Positions 1 to 7,972 of a stretch of 35,993 nucleotides of DNA are shown piece by piece. Under the pieces are notes generated by a model, which was given only the letters and a program-made list of their open reading frames with translations, was not told the DNA's origin and did no database searches. The translations under genes were made by a program, and so were the position numbers. Positions within the stretch are counted from its first letter, which is position 1. The number at the start of each line of letters is the position of its first letter. Source of the stretch: Acidiferrobacteraceae bacterium (GTDB taxonomy: Bacteria; Pseudomonadota; Gammaproteobacteria; Acidiferrobacterales; Sulfurifustaceae); NCBI GenBank assembly GCA_021323795.1, contig JAJPKH010000039.1:1-35993 (forward strand), read 5' to 3'.

Positions 1-401
1 CGCAGTCCCCGCAGCTCGAATTCCAAATACCGATTACAGCGGGCGACTTCTTCCGGCAGCGGTTTATTTTCCGGCGGCAGACATTTGACCGCATTGGTGA
101 TGCGGCAGCCGATCAGCCTCAATCCGTCGTCCGGATCGTCTCCTTTCGGCTGATTGGCGAACCGGTACCGGTGGAGCGTGCGATAAAGCAGGATGCCCGC
201 GTAGTCGCCCGTAAACGGACGGCCCGTGCGATTCGCGCCGTGCATGCCCGGCGCAAGGCCGACGATCAACAGGCGCGCCCGCGCATCGCCGAAGGGCGCC
301 ACCGGGCGAGCATGGTAGCCGGGGTACTCGCTGCGCACGGTCGCGAGATGGCGCGACAGCCGCGGACAGGCGCGGCAGACTGGGTTGAACGCGGGGCTCA
401 T
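1..401 (-). CDS. Uracil-DNA glycosylase, family 5 (UdgB-like), 3' end cut by window
   Basis: The gene starts at ATG 401 and runs off the left edge, leaving 133 residues. It removes uracil (and probably other deaminated bases) from DNA to begin base-excision repair. The sequence shows an N-terminal C-x2-C pair (CRAC, Cys9 and Cys12) typical of the 4Fe-4S cluster of family 4/5 enzymes. Around residues 47-65 there is a catalytic motif of the form GLAPGMHGANRTGRPFTGD. The hydrophobic residue in GLAPG, where family 4 has an acidic residue (GEAPG), and the HGANRTG stretch point to family 5. A conserved NAVKCLPPENKP segment follows, with a further Cys after it. The catalytic C-terminal motif lies outside the window. 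The gene is on the same strand as speD, 129 bp downstream of it. The family 4 versus 5 distinction is the main uncertainty. Confidence 0.85.
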   Translation of the reverse strand, partial: MSPAFNPVCRACPRLSRHLATVRSEYPGYHARPVAPFGDARARLLIVGLAPGMHGANRTGRPFTGDYAGILLYRTLHRYRFANQPKGDDPDDGLRLIGCRITNAVKCLPPENKPLPEEVARCNRYLEFELRGL

Positions 402-457
402 GGTCAACCTTAGACGATACCAGATTAAGAAAGATCGGTTGAGCCCGCGGCTGGCCG

Positions 458-483
458 GGCCCCGGTATCAGGCGCGCGGGGCC
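458..483 (-). terminator. GC hairpin downstream of speD (possible terminator)
   Basis: A perfect 7-bp inverted repeat (GGCCCCG / CGGGGCC, 12-nt loop) lies about 50 bp past the speD stop and ahead of the uracil-DNA glycosylase start. No U-tract follows on the minus strand, so it is at best a weak or factor-assisted terminator. Confidence 0.3.
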
Positions 484-530
484 GAAAAGGCGACGTAGGA
501 AAGGAAACGCGTACGGGAAGCGAGGAACGC

Positions 531-1376
531 CTAGTTCACGCGGACGATATTGGTCCCGTAAAAGATTTCCGACATCTCGTGCTTCAGGCGTTGCGGAACG
601 GCTTTGGTGTCGGCCGGCACCAGCTCCGTTTCCTTCACGCCGAAAAGGTAGTTGTCGAGCTTGAACTCCTTCAGCATCAGTTTCGTGTGGAAGATGTTTT
701 CCTGATACACGTTGACGTCGATCGCCTGATAGCGGTTCAACGTCGGCTTGTCCACGAAGTTCTGGATCGAGTTGATCTTGTGATCGATGTAATGCTTGGT
801 GCCCTTGACGTCGCGCGTGAAGCCGCGCACGCGGTAATCGATGATGACGATGTCCGACTCGAACGTGTGGATCAAGTAGTTCAACGCGCGCAGCGGCGAG
901 ATTTTCCCGCAGGTCGAGACGTCTATGTCCGCGCGGAAGGTGCTGATGCCGTTGTCCGGATGGCTCTCCGGATACGTATGAACCGTGATGTGGCTCTTGT
1001 CGAGATGCGCGACGACCGCGTCCGGATGCACGCGCGCCTGGCGGTGGTGCAGCTCCGGCAACGGGCCCGGCGCTTCGGGGTTGAGCGGCTCCTCGCTCAA
1101 CGGCAGCTCGGAGATGAGCATGGTCACGCTCGCGCCTTCCGGATCGTAGTCCTGGTGCGCAATATTAAGAATGTTGGCCCCGATAATATGGGCCACCTCG
1201 GTCAAGATGCTCTTCAGGCGCTCGGCGTTGTACGCCTCGTCAATGTACGCGATGTATTCCTTCTGGGCCTGTTCGCTCGGGGCATAGGCAATATCGTAGA
1301 TGTTGAAGCTGAGCGTCTTCGTGAGATTGTTGAAGCTCTCGAGCTTTAACTTCAGCGGTCGGATCGGATCTGCCAA
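531..1376 (-). CDS. speD: S-adenosylmethionine decarboxylase proenzyme (E. coli type)
   Basis: SpeD decarboxylates S-adenosylmethionine to supply the aminopropyl donor for spermidine synthesis. It is a pyruvoyl enzyme made by self-cleavage of the proenzyme. The 281-residue protein matches the long E. coli-type family along its whole length: [10 protein letters not shown] near the N-terminus, [10 protein letters not shown], the cleavage motif DKSH with Lys127/Ser128, [24 protein letters not shown] and the late [12 protein letters not shown] block. The start is TTG at 1376, since no ATG precedes the conserved N-terminus; a GAGAGGGTAGAG purine run precedes it. Compared with E. coli SpeD (264 aa) there is an extra stretch of about 10 residues ([10 protein letters not shown] region) just before the cleavage site. 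The gene lies 95 bp after nagZ and seems to have its own promoter. Confidence 0.96.
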   Translation of the reverse strand: MADPIRPLKLKLESFNNLTKTLSFNIYDIAYAPSEQAQKEYIAYIDEAYNAERLKSILTEVAHIIGANILNIAHQDYDPEGASVTMLISELPLSEEPLNPEAPGPLPELHHRQARVHPDAVVAHLDKSHITVHTYPESHPDNGISTFRADIDVSTCGKISPLRALNYLIHTFESDIVIIDYRVRGFTRDVKGTKHYIDHKINSIQNFVDKPTLNRYQAIDVNVYQENIFHTKLMLKEFKLDNYLFGVKETELVPADTKAVPQRLKHEMSEIFYGTNIVRVN

Positions 1377-1425
1377 CTTACTCTACCCTCTCTACAACAT
1401 CGATGACGGAGCACTGCTGAACATT

Positions 1426-1453
1426 ATTATCGGTCATTCGGCGGATGAATCAA
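1426..1453 (-). promoter_or_regulatory. Candidate sigma-70 promoter of speD
   Basis: On the minus strand TTGATT (1453-1448) is followed after 16 bp by GATAAT (1431-1426), which matches the -10 consensus at five of six positions. Transcription would start near 1419, giving a leader of about 43 nt before the TTG start. This allows speD expression independent of nagZ. Confidence 0.5.
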
Positions 1454-1471
1454 TAAAATCGGGAAAAAATT

Positions 1472-2491
1472 TTACGCGAGCTTGGCGATCGCTCGCGCCG
1501 CTTCACGATACGCCACCGCCGAGGCGAGCTCGGCCCGTTCGGGAGCCGGACGGCCGCGCATGCGCACCCGGCGCAGTCGCGAGGCGGCGTCCTCATGAGG
1601 TTTCAGGCGCTGTAACACGTCGCCGGCCGCGGTCGGATCGTTGCAAACGAGCACCATGTCGCAACCGGCCGCGAGCGCCAGCTCGGCCCGCTCGACGATG
1701 CCGCCCGCCCCTTTGGCGCCTTCCATCGACAAATCGTCGCTAAAGATAATTCCCTGGAATTTCAACCGTCCGCGCAGCACTTCCTGGAGCCAGAAACGGG
1801 AAAACCCGGCCGGTTGCGCATCGACATTGGGATAAAGCACGTGCGCCGGCATGATTCCGGCCAGGCCCTGTTCGATTAGCCGCTCGAAAGGCACGAGATC
1901 CTGCACGTAAATGTCCGCGTACGTGCGGTTGTCGACGGGCAGCGTCAAGTGCGAGTCCGCGGCGCACGCGCCGTGGCCGGGAAAATGCTTGCCGGTCGCC
2001 GCCATTCCGGCTTCCGCCATGCCGGCGACATAGGATCCGGCTAAATCGGCGACCGCATCGGGATTGGAGTGAAAGGCGCGGTTCCCGATGATCTCGCTCA
2101 CGCCGAAATCCAAGTCGAGCACGGGGGCGAAACTGAAATCCACCCCGACCGCCCGCAATTCCGCGGCCATGAGCCAGCCGGCCATGTGGGCGACGCGCCG
2201 AGCGCGCCGGGGATTTTCGTCATAAAGATCCCCGAGCCGGCGCGCCGGCGGTAAAACGGTGAATCCGTCGCGAAAACGCTGCACCCGCCCGCCTTCGTGA
2301 TCCACCGCCACGAGTAACTGCGGTTCGCGCAGCTCGTGTATTTCCCCCACGAGCGCGGCGATTTGCGCGGGAGATTGATAGTTACGCGTAAACAGAATGA
2401 CCCCGCCGACCAGCGGATGGCGCAACCGATGCCGTTCCTCGGCCGTCAACGCGGTGCCGGAAACATCGAGCATAACGGGCCCGAGGGTCAT
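1472..2491 (-). CDS. nagZ: Beta-N-acetylhexosaminidase (glycoside hydrolase family 3)
   Basis: NagZ acts in the cytoplasm, removing N-acetylglucosamine from anhydro-muropeptides during peptidoglycan recycling; its products can signal AmpC induction in some bacteria. The 339-residue protein is close to the E. coli length (341). Visible landmarks are the N-terminal [18 protein letters not shown] (residues 64-72), KHFPGHG (168-174), the DSH dyad (Asp179/His181) used as acid/base in NagZ enzymes, and the nucleophile block [10 protein letters not shown] near residue 252. There is no signal peptide, as expected. The ATG at 2491 lies two bases after the stop of the YkuD gene, so the two are very probably cotranscribed and coupled. 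This pairing with a leaderless YkuD protein is functionally suggestive. Confidence 0.96.
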   Translation of the reverse strand: MTLGPVMLDVSGTALTAEERHRLRHPLVGGVILFTRNYQSPAQIAALVGEIHELREPQLLVAVDHEGGRVQRFRDGFTVLPPARRLGDLYDENPRRARRVAHMAGWLMAAELRAVGVDFSFAPVLDLDFGVSEIIGNRAFHSNPDAVADLAGSYVAGMAEAGMAATGKHFPGHGACAADSHLTLPVDNRTYADIYVQDLVPFERLIEQGLAGIMPAHVLYPNVDAQPAGFSRFWLQEVLRGRLKFQGIIFSDDLSMEGAKGAGGIVERAELALAAGCDMVLVCNDPTAAGDVLQRLKPHEDAASRLRRVRMRGRPAPERAELASAVAYREAARAIAKLA

Positions 2492-2493
2492 CG

Positions 2494-2991
2494 TTATTCC
2501 TGGATGGTGACCGAGGTACCCGGCTGCACGACGTCGAAGAGCCAGATTATTTCTTGGTTGCGCATCTTGATGCAGCCGCGCGAACCGGGAACTCCCATGG
2601 GGTCCTCGTCCGGACAGCCGTGGATGTAGATGTAGCGCCGCATGGTGTCGACCTCGCCCCGGCGATTGCGGCCGGGTTCGAGCCCCGACAGCCAAAGAAT
2701 GCGCGTCAGTATCCAGTCCCGGCCGGGATAAGCCGCGCGCAGCTGCGGGGTGTAAATTTCACCGGTCGGGCGCCGGGACACGAAGACCGCGTTCGGCGGC
2801 TGGCCCGCCCCTATCTTGGCGCGAATGATATGGCGCCCGCGGGGGGTGCATTCGCTGTTTATCCGCTCGCCGACGCCCTTGCGTGCCGTGGAAATGCGCG
2901 TTTCCAGAAGCACGCGCCCTCCGCGGTCGCGCAGCACGAGGCTTTGCTTCTCTACATCGACGTGGATTTGATGCTCTGCCAAAGCGGTCAT
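2494..2991 (-). CDS. Leaderless YkuD (L,D-transpeptidase fold) protein, probable cytoplasmic muropeptide L,D-carboxypeptidase
   Basis: This 165-residue protein is a single YkuD domain. The catalytic signature is visible as YIYIHG (His124) followed by SRGCIKM with Cys140; the usual His before Gly-Cys is Arg here. The N-terminus ([16 protein letters not shown]) has no signal peptide, lipobox or membrane segment, so the protein should stay in the cytoplasm, where a cell-wall cross-linking role is impossible. The gene overlaps rlmD by 4 bp (ATGA) and lies 2 bp before nagZ, which is cytosolic and recycles muropeptides. By analogy with Acinetobacter ElsL/LdtK, a cytosolic YkuD L,D-carboxypeptidase that removes the terminal D-Ala from tetrapeptides, I infer a recycling role replacing LdcA. 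The fold assignment is firm; the activity is inferred. Confidence 0.88.
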   Translation of the reverse strand: MTALAEHQIHVDVEKQSLVLRDRGGRVLLETRISTARKGVGERINSECTPRGRHIIRAKIGAGQPPNAVFVSRRPTGEIYTPQLRAAYPGRDWILTRILWLSGLEPGRNRRGEVDTMRRYIYIHGCPDEDPMGVPGSRGCIKMRNQEIIWLFDVVQPGTSVTIQE

Positions 2992-4346
2992 GCGCGCACA
3001 AAGAGGGCGATGGATTCGACGTGGCTCGTCTGCGGGAACATGTCGGCAACACCCGCAGCCTCCAAGCGATATCCTAGTACACGCACCAGATATTCGCTGT
3101 CGCGCGCGAGGGTCGCCGGGTTGCAGCTGACATAGACAATGCGCTGGGGCCCGTCGGCGGGTAAGGCTTTGATCACTTCCATGGCGCCGGCACGCGGCGG
3201 ATCGAGCAGCAGCTTGGTCCAGCGCCCACTCAGAAACTCCAGACCGTCGTCGCCATAAAGATCGGCCGCCTGGAACTCGACGTTCGCCAAGGCGTTGGTG
3301 CGCGCATTGGCCCGCGCCCGCTCGATCAGGCCGGCGTCGGCTTCTACGCCGAACACATATCCCGCGTGGCGCGCCAGCGCCAGGGTGAAGTTCCCGAGAC
3401 CGCAAAAAAGATCGAGCGCACGATCGGCAGGGATCAACTCGAGCAGCGTAACCGCCTGCGTCACCAATTGACGGTTAACCGCGCCGTTCACTTGTATGAA
3501 ATCGGTCGGCGCGACCGCCAGATTCACGTCGAAATCGGGAAGATAGTACGACAATACCGGCGCGGGACGCGGCCAGAGGGCATGAACGGTGCTTGGATTC
3601 CCCGGCTGCAAATACGCGGTTATCGCGTTCGTTTCAGCGAACAGGCGCAGATGCTCGAGATCCGCCGGCGTGAGCGGCTCCAGGTGCCGAAAGACCGCCG
3701 CGCACCCGCTGTCCGCGGCCGAGAGTTCCACCTGCGGCATGCGATCGGGACGAGAGAGCCTGCCAATGGTGTCGCGCAACGGCGGCAGCAGTGCTCCCAG
3801 GCGTGGGTCCAGCGTGAGGCAGCTATCGAGCGGCGTAATATAAGAGTGGCGTCGTTCGCGAAAACCGACAAGCACGCCGCCCTTCTTCGGGACAAAGCGC
3901 ACGCCGAGCCGCGCGCGCCGCCGATAGCCGGTCGGCGGGCCCTCGATCGGCGCCAACCATTGGCGCGGTTCTACGCGCCCGACGTGTTCCAACGTTTCCG
4001 CGAGTATCTTTTGCTTGGCGCGGACCTGCGCCGGCGCGGCGAGATGCTGCAAGGAACAACCGCCGCAGCTGCTGTAGTGAGGGCAAGGCGGCTCGATGCG
4101 ATCGGAGCTGGGCTCCAGTACCTCGAGCGTCGTTCCGGTGTCGTAGCGCGGCCGCTTGTTGTGATAGCGAAAGCGGACGCGTTCACCCGGCAACGCCCCT
4201 TCGATGAACGTCGTCTTGCCGTCGATGTGCGCGACGCCCCGGGCATCGTGCGTCAGCGACTCGACCACGGTTATGGCGGTATCGCCGCGCGGCGCGCGTC
4301 GGGAAACGGCACTTCCTGGACCGGTTGCTTCAGGCGCTCGATTCAT
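2988..4346 (-). CDS. rlmD: 23S rRNA (uracil-1939-C5)-methyltransferase
   Basis: RlmD methylates U1939 of 23S rRNA using S-adenosylmethionine and carries a 4Fe-4S cluster. The 452-residue protein shows an N-terminal TRAM domain (about 22-80, VESLTHDARGVAHIDGK), and the four cluster cysteines Cys88, Cys94, Cys97 (CPHYSSCGGC) and Cys176 in LDSC. A Rossmann methyltransferase core has DLFCGLGNFTLALA, then LLLDPPRAG and the catalytic-cysteine motif YVSCNPATLARD. The C-terminal FPQTSHVESIALF carries the proton-abstracting Glu. Its ATG at 4346 lies within the end of the exonuclease gene (17-bp overlap), and its stop overlaps the next start by 4 bp, so it sits in the middle of a coupled operon. Confidence 0.96.
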   Translation of the reverse strand: MNRAPEATGPGSAVSRRAPRGDTAITVVESLTHDARGVAHIDGKTTFIEGALPGERVRFRYHNKRPRYDTGTTLEVLEPSSDRIEPPCPHYSSCGGCSLQHLAAPAQVRAKQKILAETLEHVGRVEPRQWLAPIEGPPTGYRRRARLGVRFVPKKGGVLVGFRERRHSYITPLDSCLTLDPRLGALLPPLRDTIGRLSRPDRMPQVELSAADSGCAAVFRHLEPLTPADLEHLRLFAETNAITAYLQPGNPSTVHALWPRPAPVLSYYLPDFDVNLAVAPTDFIQVNGAVNRQLVTQAVTLLELIPADRALDLFCGLGNFTLALARHAGYVFGVEADAGLIERARANARTNALANVEFQAADLYGDDGLEFLSGRWTKLLLDPPRAGAMEVIKALPADGPQRIVYVSCNPATLARDSEYLVRVLGYRLEAAGVADMFPQTSHVESIALFVRA

Positions 4347-5112
4347 TCCAGGCGGCGAGAAACGCGTTCAAGTGCGGTTTGTCGGCGGCGCGCAGCGTCG
4401 AGCGGACGAGCGCCGTTTCCCGGCCCCATCCCGCCACGTCGAGATTGCCGCGCATCAGCTCAAAACGCAGATAGACAAGATAAGTGTTGAGCGCATCGGT
4501 TTCGCAATAGTTGCGGATGTCCTCGATCTGCCCGGCCTGAAACTGATCCCACACATGCGCCCCGCTCTTTCCCATCTTGCCCGGAAAGCCGAGCATAACG
4601 GCTATCTCATCGAGCGGCGCCGCGGCGCGCGCCTGATAGTTCGAGAGCACGTCCATCAAATCGGTATGCCGCTCGTGAAAGCGGTTCAGGTAATTGTTGA
4701 AGCGGAAGCTCTGGTCCTCCGCGCCGGTCTCCCAGTACCGCGGCGCGGCAATGCCGTGCTTCAACGCCCGGTAATGCAGCACGGGCAGATCGAACGCGCA
4801 ACCGTTCCACGATATCAGCGTGGGCGTGTACTTCTCGATGCCGTCGAAGAAGCGGCGGATGAGCTCGGCTTCATCCGAGCTCGATTCGCCGAGCGACCAT
4901 ACGCGCAGCGTGTCGGCATGCCGCAGCACCGCCGCGATGGCGACGATGCGATGCATATGGTGGCGCAGAAATTCCGAGTCGCCGGTCTGCTCGCGCCGCT
5001 TCATGGCGAGCACGCGCGCGACATCCGCGTCGCTCAAGCCGTCGAGATCGTGCAGGCGTCGACCGGACGCCACATCGGGCACCGTCTCGATATCGAAGGC
5101 TAAAACGTTCAT
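4330..5112 (-). CDS. Predicted 3'-5' exonuclease, PolB-like (DEDD fold)
   Basis: This 260-residue protein has the layout of the stand-alone PolB-type proofreading exonuclease family. The N-terminal FDIETVPD carries the first Asp/Glu metal ligands, SWNGCAFDLPVL is the Exo II-type block (Asn and Asp), and a late block, IRNYCETDALNTYLVYL, supplies the final Asp with a Tyr in the preceding helix. An HTDLMDVLSNY stretch sits between them. It is expected to degrade DNA or RNA 3' to 5' with two metal ions, but the biological substrate of this family is not known. It follows cysM by 26 bp and overlaps rlmD, so it is cotranscribed with genes not obviously related in function. Confidence 0.85.
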   Translation of the reverse strand: MNVLAFDIETVPDVASGRRLHDLDGLSDADVARVLAMKRREQTGDSEFLRHHMHRIVAIAAVLRHADTLRVWSLGESSSDEAELIRRFFDGIEKYTPTLISWNGCAFDLPVLHYRALKHGIAAPRYWETGAEDQSFRFNNYLNRFHERHTDLMDVLSNYQARAAAPLDEIAVMLGFPGKMGKSGAHVWDQFQAGQIEDIRNYCETDALNTYLVYLRFELMRGNLDVAGWGRETALVRSTLRAADKPHLNAFLAAWNESSA

Positions 5113-5138
5113 GCGTTGGGACCGGCCTGTTCCGAAAG

Positions 5139-6023
5139 CTATTCCGGAAAAACGCCGGTGGAAAGATAGCGGTCGCCGCGATCGGCGATGACGACGACGA
5201 TGGTGGCGTTCTCGACCTCGCGCGCCAGGCGCAGCGCGGCGCTCGTCGCGCCGCCCGAGGAGATGCCGGCGAAGATGCCCTCCTCGCGCGCCAGGCGGCG
5301 CGTCGTCTCCTCGGCTTCGGCCTGGGTTATCTCCATGATGCGATCGACGCGCGATGCCTCGTAAATTTTCGGCAGATATTCCTTCGGCCAGGCGCGGATG
5401 CCGGGGATCGATGCGCCGGGCGCGGGTTGGGCGCCGATGACTTGGATAGCGCGGTTCTTCTCCTTGAGAAAGCGCGACACGCCCATGATCGTTCCGGTCG
5501 TGCCCATGGAGCTCACGAAATGCGTCACGCGCCCCTCGGTGTCGCGCCAGATCTCGGGACCGGTTCCCTCGTAGTGAGCGCGCGGATTGTCGGGGTTGGC
5601 GAATTGATCGAGCACGAGCCCCTTCCTTTCGGATTGCATCCGCGCGGCGAGATCGCGCGCGCCCTCCATGCCCGCCGCCTTCGAGACCAGGACGATCTCC
5701 GCCCCGAATGCTTTCATCGTCGCGCGCCGCTCGGCGCTCATGTGCTCCGGCATGATGAGCACCATGCGATAACCTTTTATGGCCGCGGCCATCGCGAGCG
5801 CGATGCCGGTATTGCCGCTGGTCGCTTCGATCAGCGTGTCGCCGGGCTTGATCGTTCCCCGTTCCTCGGCGTGCCGGATCATCGAGAGCGCCGGGCGATC
5901 CTTGACCGAGCCGGCCGGATTATTCCCCTCGAGCTTGGCGAGCACCGTATTGGAGGTGCGGCCGGGCAGGCGCTGCAGCCGAACCAGCGGCGTGTTTCCG
6001 ACAAAAGATTCCAGCGTTTTCAT
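5139..6023 (-). CDS. cysM: O-acetylserine sulfhydrylase B (cysteine synthase B)
   Basis: CysM makes cysteine from O-acetylserine and sulfide, and in enterics also uses thiosulfate to give S-sulfocysteine. The 294-residue protein begins MKTLESFVGNTPLVRL, aligned with the family N-terminus. The PLP lysine is Lys41 in NNPAGSVKDRPA, characteristic of CysM rather than CysK. EATSGNTGIALAMA binds the substrate carboxylate, SSMGTTGTIMG binds the cofactor phosphate, and ISSGGATSAAL follows near the C-terminus. ATG 6023 is chosen because an upstream in-frame extension shows no homology to the family. It is the first gene of the probable cysM-exonuclease-rlmD-YkuD-nagZ operon, with a 155-bp gap from recJ that can hold a promoter. 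Confidence 0.95.
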   Translation of the reverse strand: MKTLESFVGNTPLVRLQRLPGRTSNTVLAKLEGNNPAGSVKDRPALSMIRHAEERGTIKPGDTLIEATSGNTGIALAMAAAIKGYRMVLIMPEHMSAERRATMKAFGAEIVLVSKAAGMEGARDLAARMQSERKGLVLDQFANPDNPRAHYEGTGPEIWRDTEGRVTHFVSSMGTTGTIMGVSRFLKEKNRAIQVIGAQPAPGASIPGIRAWPKEYLPKIYEASRVDRIMEITQAEAEETTRRLAREEGIFAGISSGGATSAALRLAREVENATIVVVIADRGDRYLSTGVFPE

Positions 6024-6048
6024 CGATCGCAATACGCTCCAGCGCGTT

Positions 6049-6077
6049 AATGTACACGTTTCGACTGCCGGTTTTAA
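6049..6077 (-). promoter_or_regulatory. Candidate sigma-70 promoter of the cysM operon
   Basis: On the minus strand TTAAAA (6077-6072) is followed after 17 bp by TACATT (6054-6049); each hexamer matches consensus at four of six positions. The expected start is near 6042, about 20 nt before the cysM ATG. No hairpin with a U-tract was seen between recJ and cysM, so read-through is also possible. Confidence 0.4.
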
Positions 6078-6178
6078 CTGACGATGCAACCGGGCGCGGG
6101 GTGTTTGCATGCGGAAGCGGAGGGGTTTCGCTCGGGCGACGCGGCCGCCGGAGCAAATAACTTCACGCCGGCTGAACG

Positions 6179-7948
6179 CTAGCCGAGCGGCTCGACGTGC
6201 TCGAGCACAAGCTGGAGCGCGCGCGTGCCACGGTAGTCGTTCACATCGAGCCGGTATGCGGCGTGTATGCGTGTCCATTCCGGCGCCGTTCCGTCCGGCG
6301 CCAGGTGAAATCCAATCGCCTCGAGACGCCGGCGCCCTTGCTGGCGCACGAACAATTTCAAGTGCCGTTCGCCGACGACGTTGCGCTCCAGCACCTCGAA
6401 CACGCCATCGAACAGCGGCTCGGGAAAATTTTGTCCCCACGGACCGGCGTGGCGCAGGAGGTCGGCCAGCGCGACGTTCAAATCGTCATCCGTCAGCTCG
6501 CCGTCGCTGACGACGCGCCCCTGCAAGTCATCATCACTGAGACGGCGGCTGACTTCGTCCTCGAACGCCTCCCGGAATCTTTCGAGATGCACGGCCGGCA
6601 GCGTGAGGCCGGCCGCCATCGCGTGCCCGCCGAAGCGCGTAAGCAGGCCGGGATGGCGCGTGGCCACCGCATCGAGCGCATCTCTGATGTGCAAACCCGG
6701 GATCGATCGCGCCGATCCCTTTAGCTCCCTCTCGCTCCCCGGGGCAAACGCGACAACCGGACGATGCAGCCGTTCTTTAATTCGGGATGCAACAAGCCCG
6801 ATGACGCCCTGATGCCAGGCGACATCGTACAGACAAACACCGCGCGGCAGCGCGGCGCCGTCGAGCCGCAACGAATCGACCGCGGCCAGCGCTTGGCTCT
6901 GCATTTCGGCCTCGATGGCCCGCCGCTCGCGATTGAGCGAATCGAGTTGCGCCGCGATGGCCATAGCGCGCGCCGGGTCATCGGTCAGCAGGCATTCGAT
7001 ACCCAGAGACATGTCGGCGAGCCGCCCGGCGGCATTGAGCCGCGGCGCAAGACAGAAGCCGAGATCGGACGTCGTCAAACGCTCCACGTTGCGCCCCGAC
7101 ACCGCCACGAGCGCCCGGATGCCTTCGGACAATCGCCCGGCGCCCATGCGCGCGAGCCCCTGTGCCACCAGAATGCGATTGTTATGATCGAGCGGGACGA
7201 GATCGGCGACGGTACCGAGCGCAACCAGGTCGAGCCATTGCGCGACTTTCGGCTCGGGAATGTTTCGCTCCGCGAACCAGCCGGCGGCGCGCAGACGCGC
7301 GCGCAGCGCCGCCATCAGATAAAACGCCACGCCGACGCCCGCGAGATGCTTGCTGGGAAATGTGTCGCCCGGTTGATTGGGATTCACCATGGCATCGGCG
7401 TCCGGCAGGATGCTGCCCGGGAGATGATGATCGGTAATCAGCACGCGTATCCCGCGCGAGCGCGCCGTGGCTACGCCTTCGACGCTGGAAATTCCGTTAT
7501 CGACCGTGATGATGAGGTCCGGCTTGCGTTCCGCCGCAAGCGCGACGATTTCCGGCGTCAAACCATACCCGTACTCGAAACGATTCGGCACGAGGAATTC
7601 GACGTGCGCGGCGCCCATTTGCCGCAACGCCCGGACCACCAGCGCGCTGCTGGTTGCGCCATCGGCGTCGAAATCCCCGACAACCACGATACGGCCGCGC
7701 AGGGTGAGCAGCTCCAGCAAGAGCAGGACGGCGCGGTCGATATCTTTAAGCCGGGTCGGTGGCAACAAGCGCTCGAAGGAACGATCGAGCTCCTGAGGCG
7801 CGTAGACCTGGCGCGCGCGGTACGTGCGCCGCAGAACCGGATGCAGGTCGCCCGGCAAATTGTCCGGCACCGTGTCGTCGACGACGCGACGGACAATAGT
7901 CTTGGTAATTTTGGTCAACCTGGAAGCACCCTCACTTGGCGCGAGCAT
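6179..7948 (-). CDS. recJ: Single-stranded-DNA-specific 5'-3' exonuclease RecJ
   Basis: RecJ degrades single-stranded DNA 5' to 3' in RecF-pathway recombination, mismatch repair and base-excision repair. The 589-residue protein is close to the E. coli length (577). DHH-domain metal-binding motifs are visible: GDFDADGATS (Asp92, Asp94 and Asp96 region), VPNRFEYGYGL, TVDNGISS, and TDHHLPG (172-174), followed by FPSKHLAGVGVAFYLM. The DHHA1 half contains GVIGLVASRIKERLHRP and the FGGHAMAAGL motif, then the C-terminal OB-like domain. ATG 7948 gives a slightly longer N-terminus than E. coli; a TTG about 11 codons later is an alternative. It follows an unknown gene by 24 bp, which suggests a two-gene operon. 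Confidence 0.97.
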   Translation of the reverse strand: MLAPSEGASRLTKITKTIVRRVVDDTVPDNLPGDLHPVLRRTYRARQVYAPQELDRSFERLLPPTRLKDIDRAVLLLLELLTLRGRIVVVGDFDADGATSSALVVRALRQMGAAHVEFLVPNRFEYGYGLTPEIVALAAERKPDLIITVDNGISSVEGVATARSRGIRVLITDHHLPGSILPDADAMVNPNQPGDTFPSKHLAGVGVAFYLMAALRARLRAAGWFAERNIPEPKVAQWLDLVALGTVADLVPLDHNNRILVAQGLARMGAGRLSEGIRALVAVSGRNVERLTTSDLGFCLAPRLNAAGRLADMSLGIECLLTDDPARAMAIAAQLDSLNRERRAIEAEMQSQALAAVDSLRLDGAALPRGVCLYDVAWHQGVIGLVASRIKERLHRPVVAFAPGSERELKGSARSIPGLHIRDALDAVATRHPGLLTRFGGHAMAAGLTLPAVHLERFREAFEDEVSRRLSDDDLQGRVVSDGELTDDDLNVALADLLRHAGPWGQNFPEPLFDGVFEVLERNVVGERHLKLFVRQQGRRRLEAIGFHLAPDGTAPEWTRIHAAYRLDVNDYRGTRALQLVLEHVEPLG

Positions 7949-7972
7949 AAGCGTTTGCGCGCGCCACGCCTA

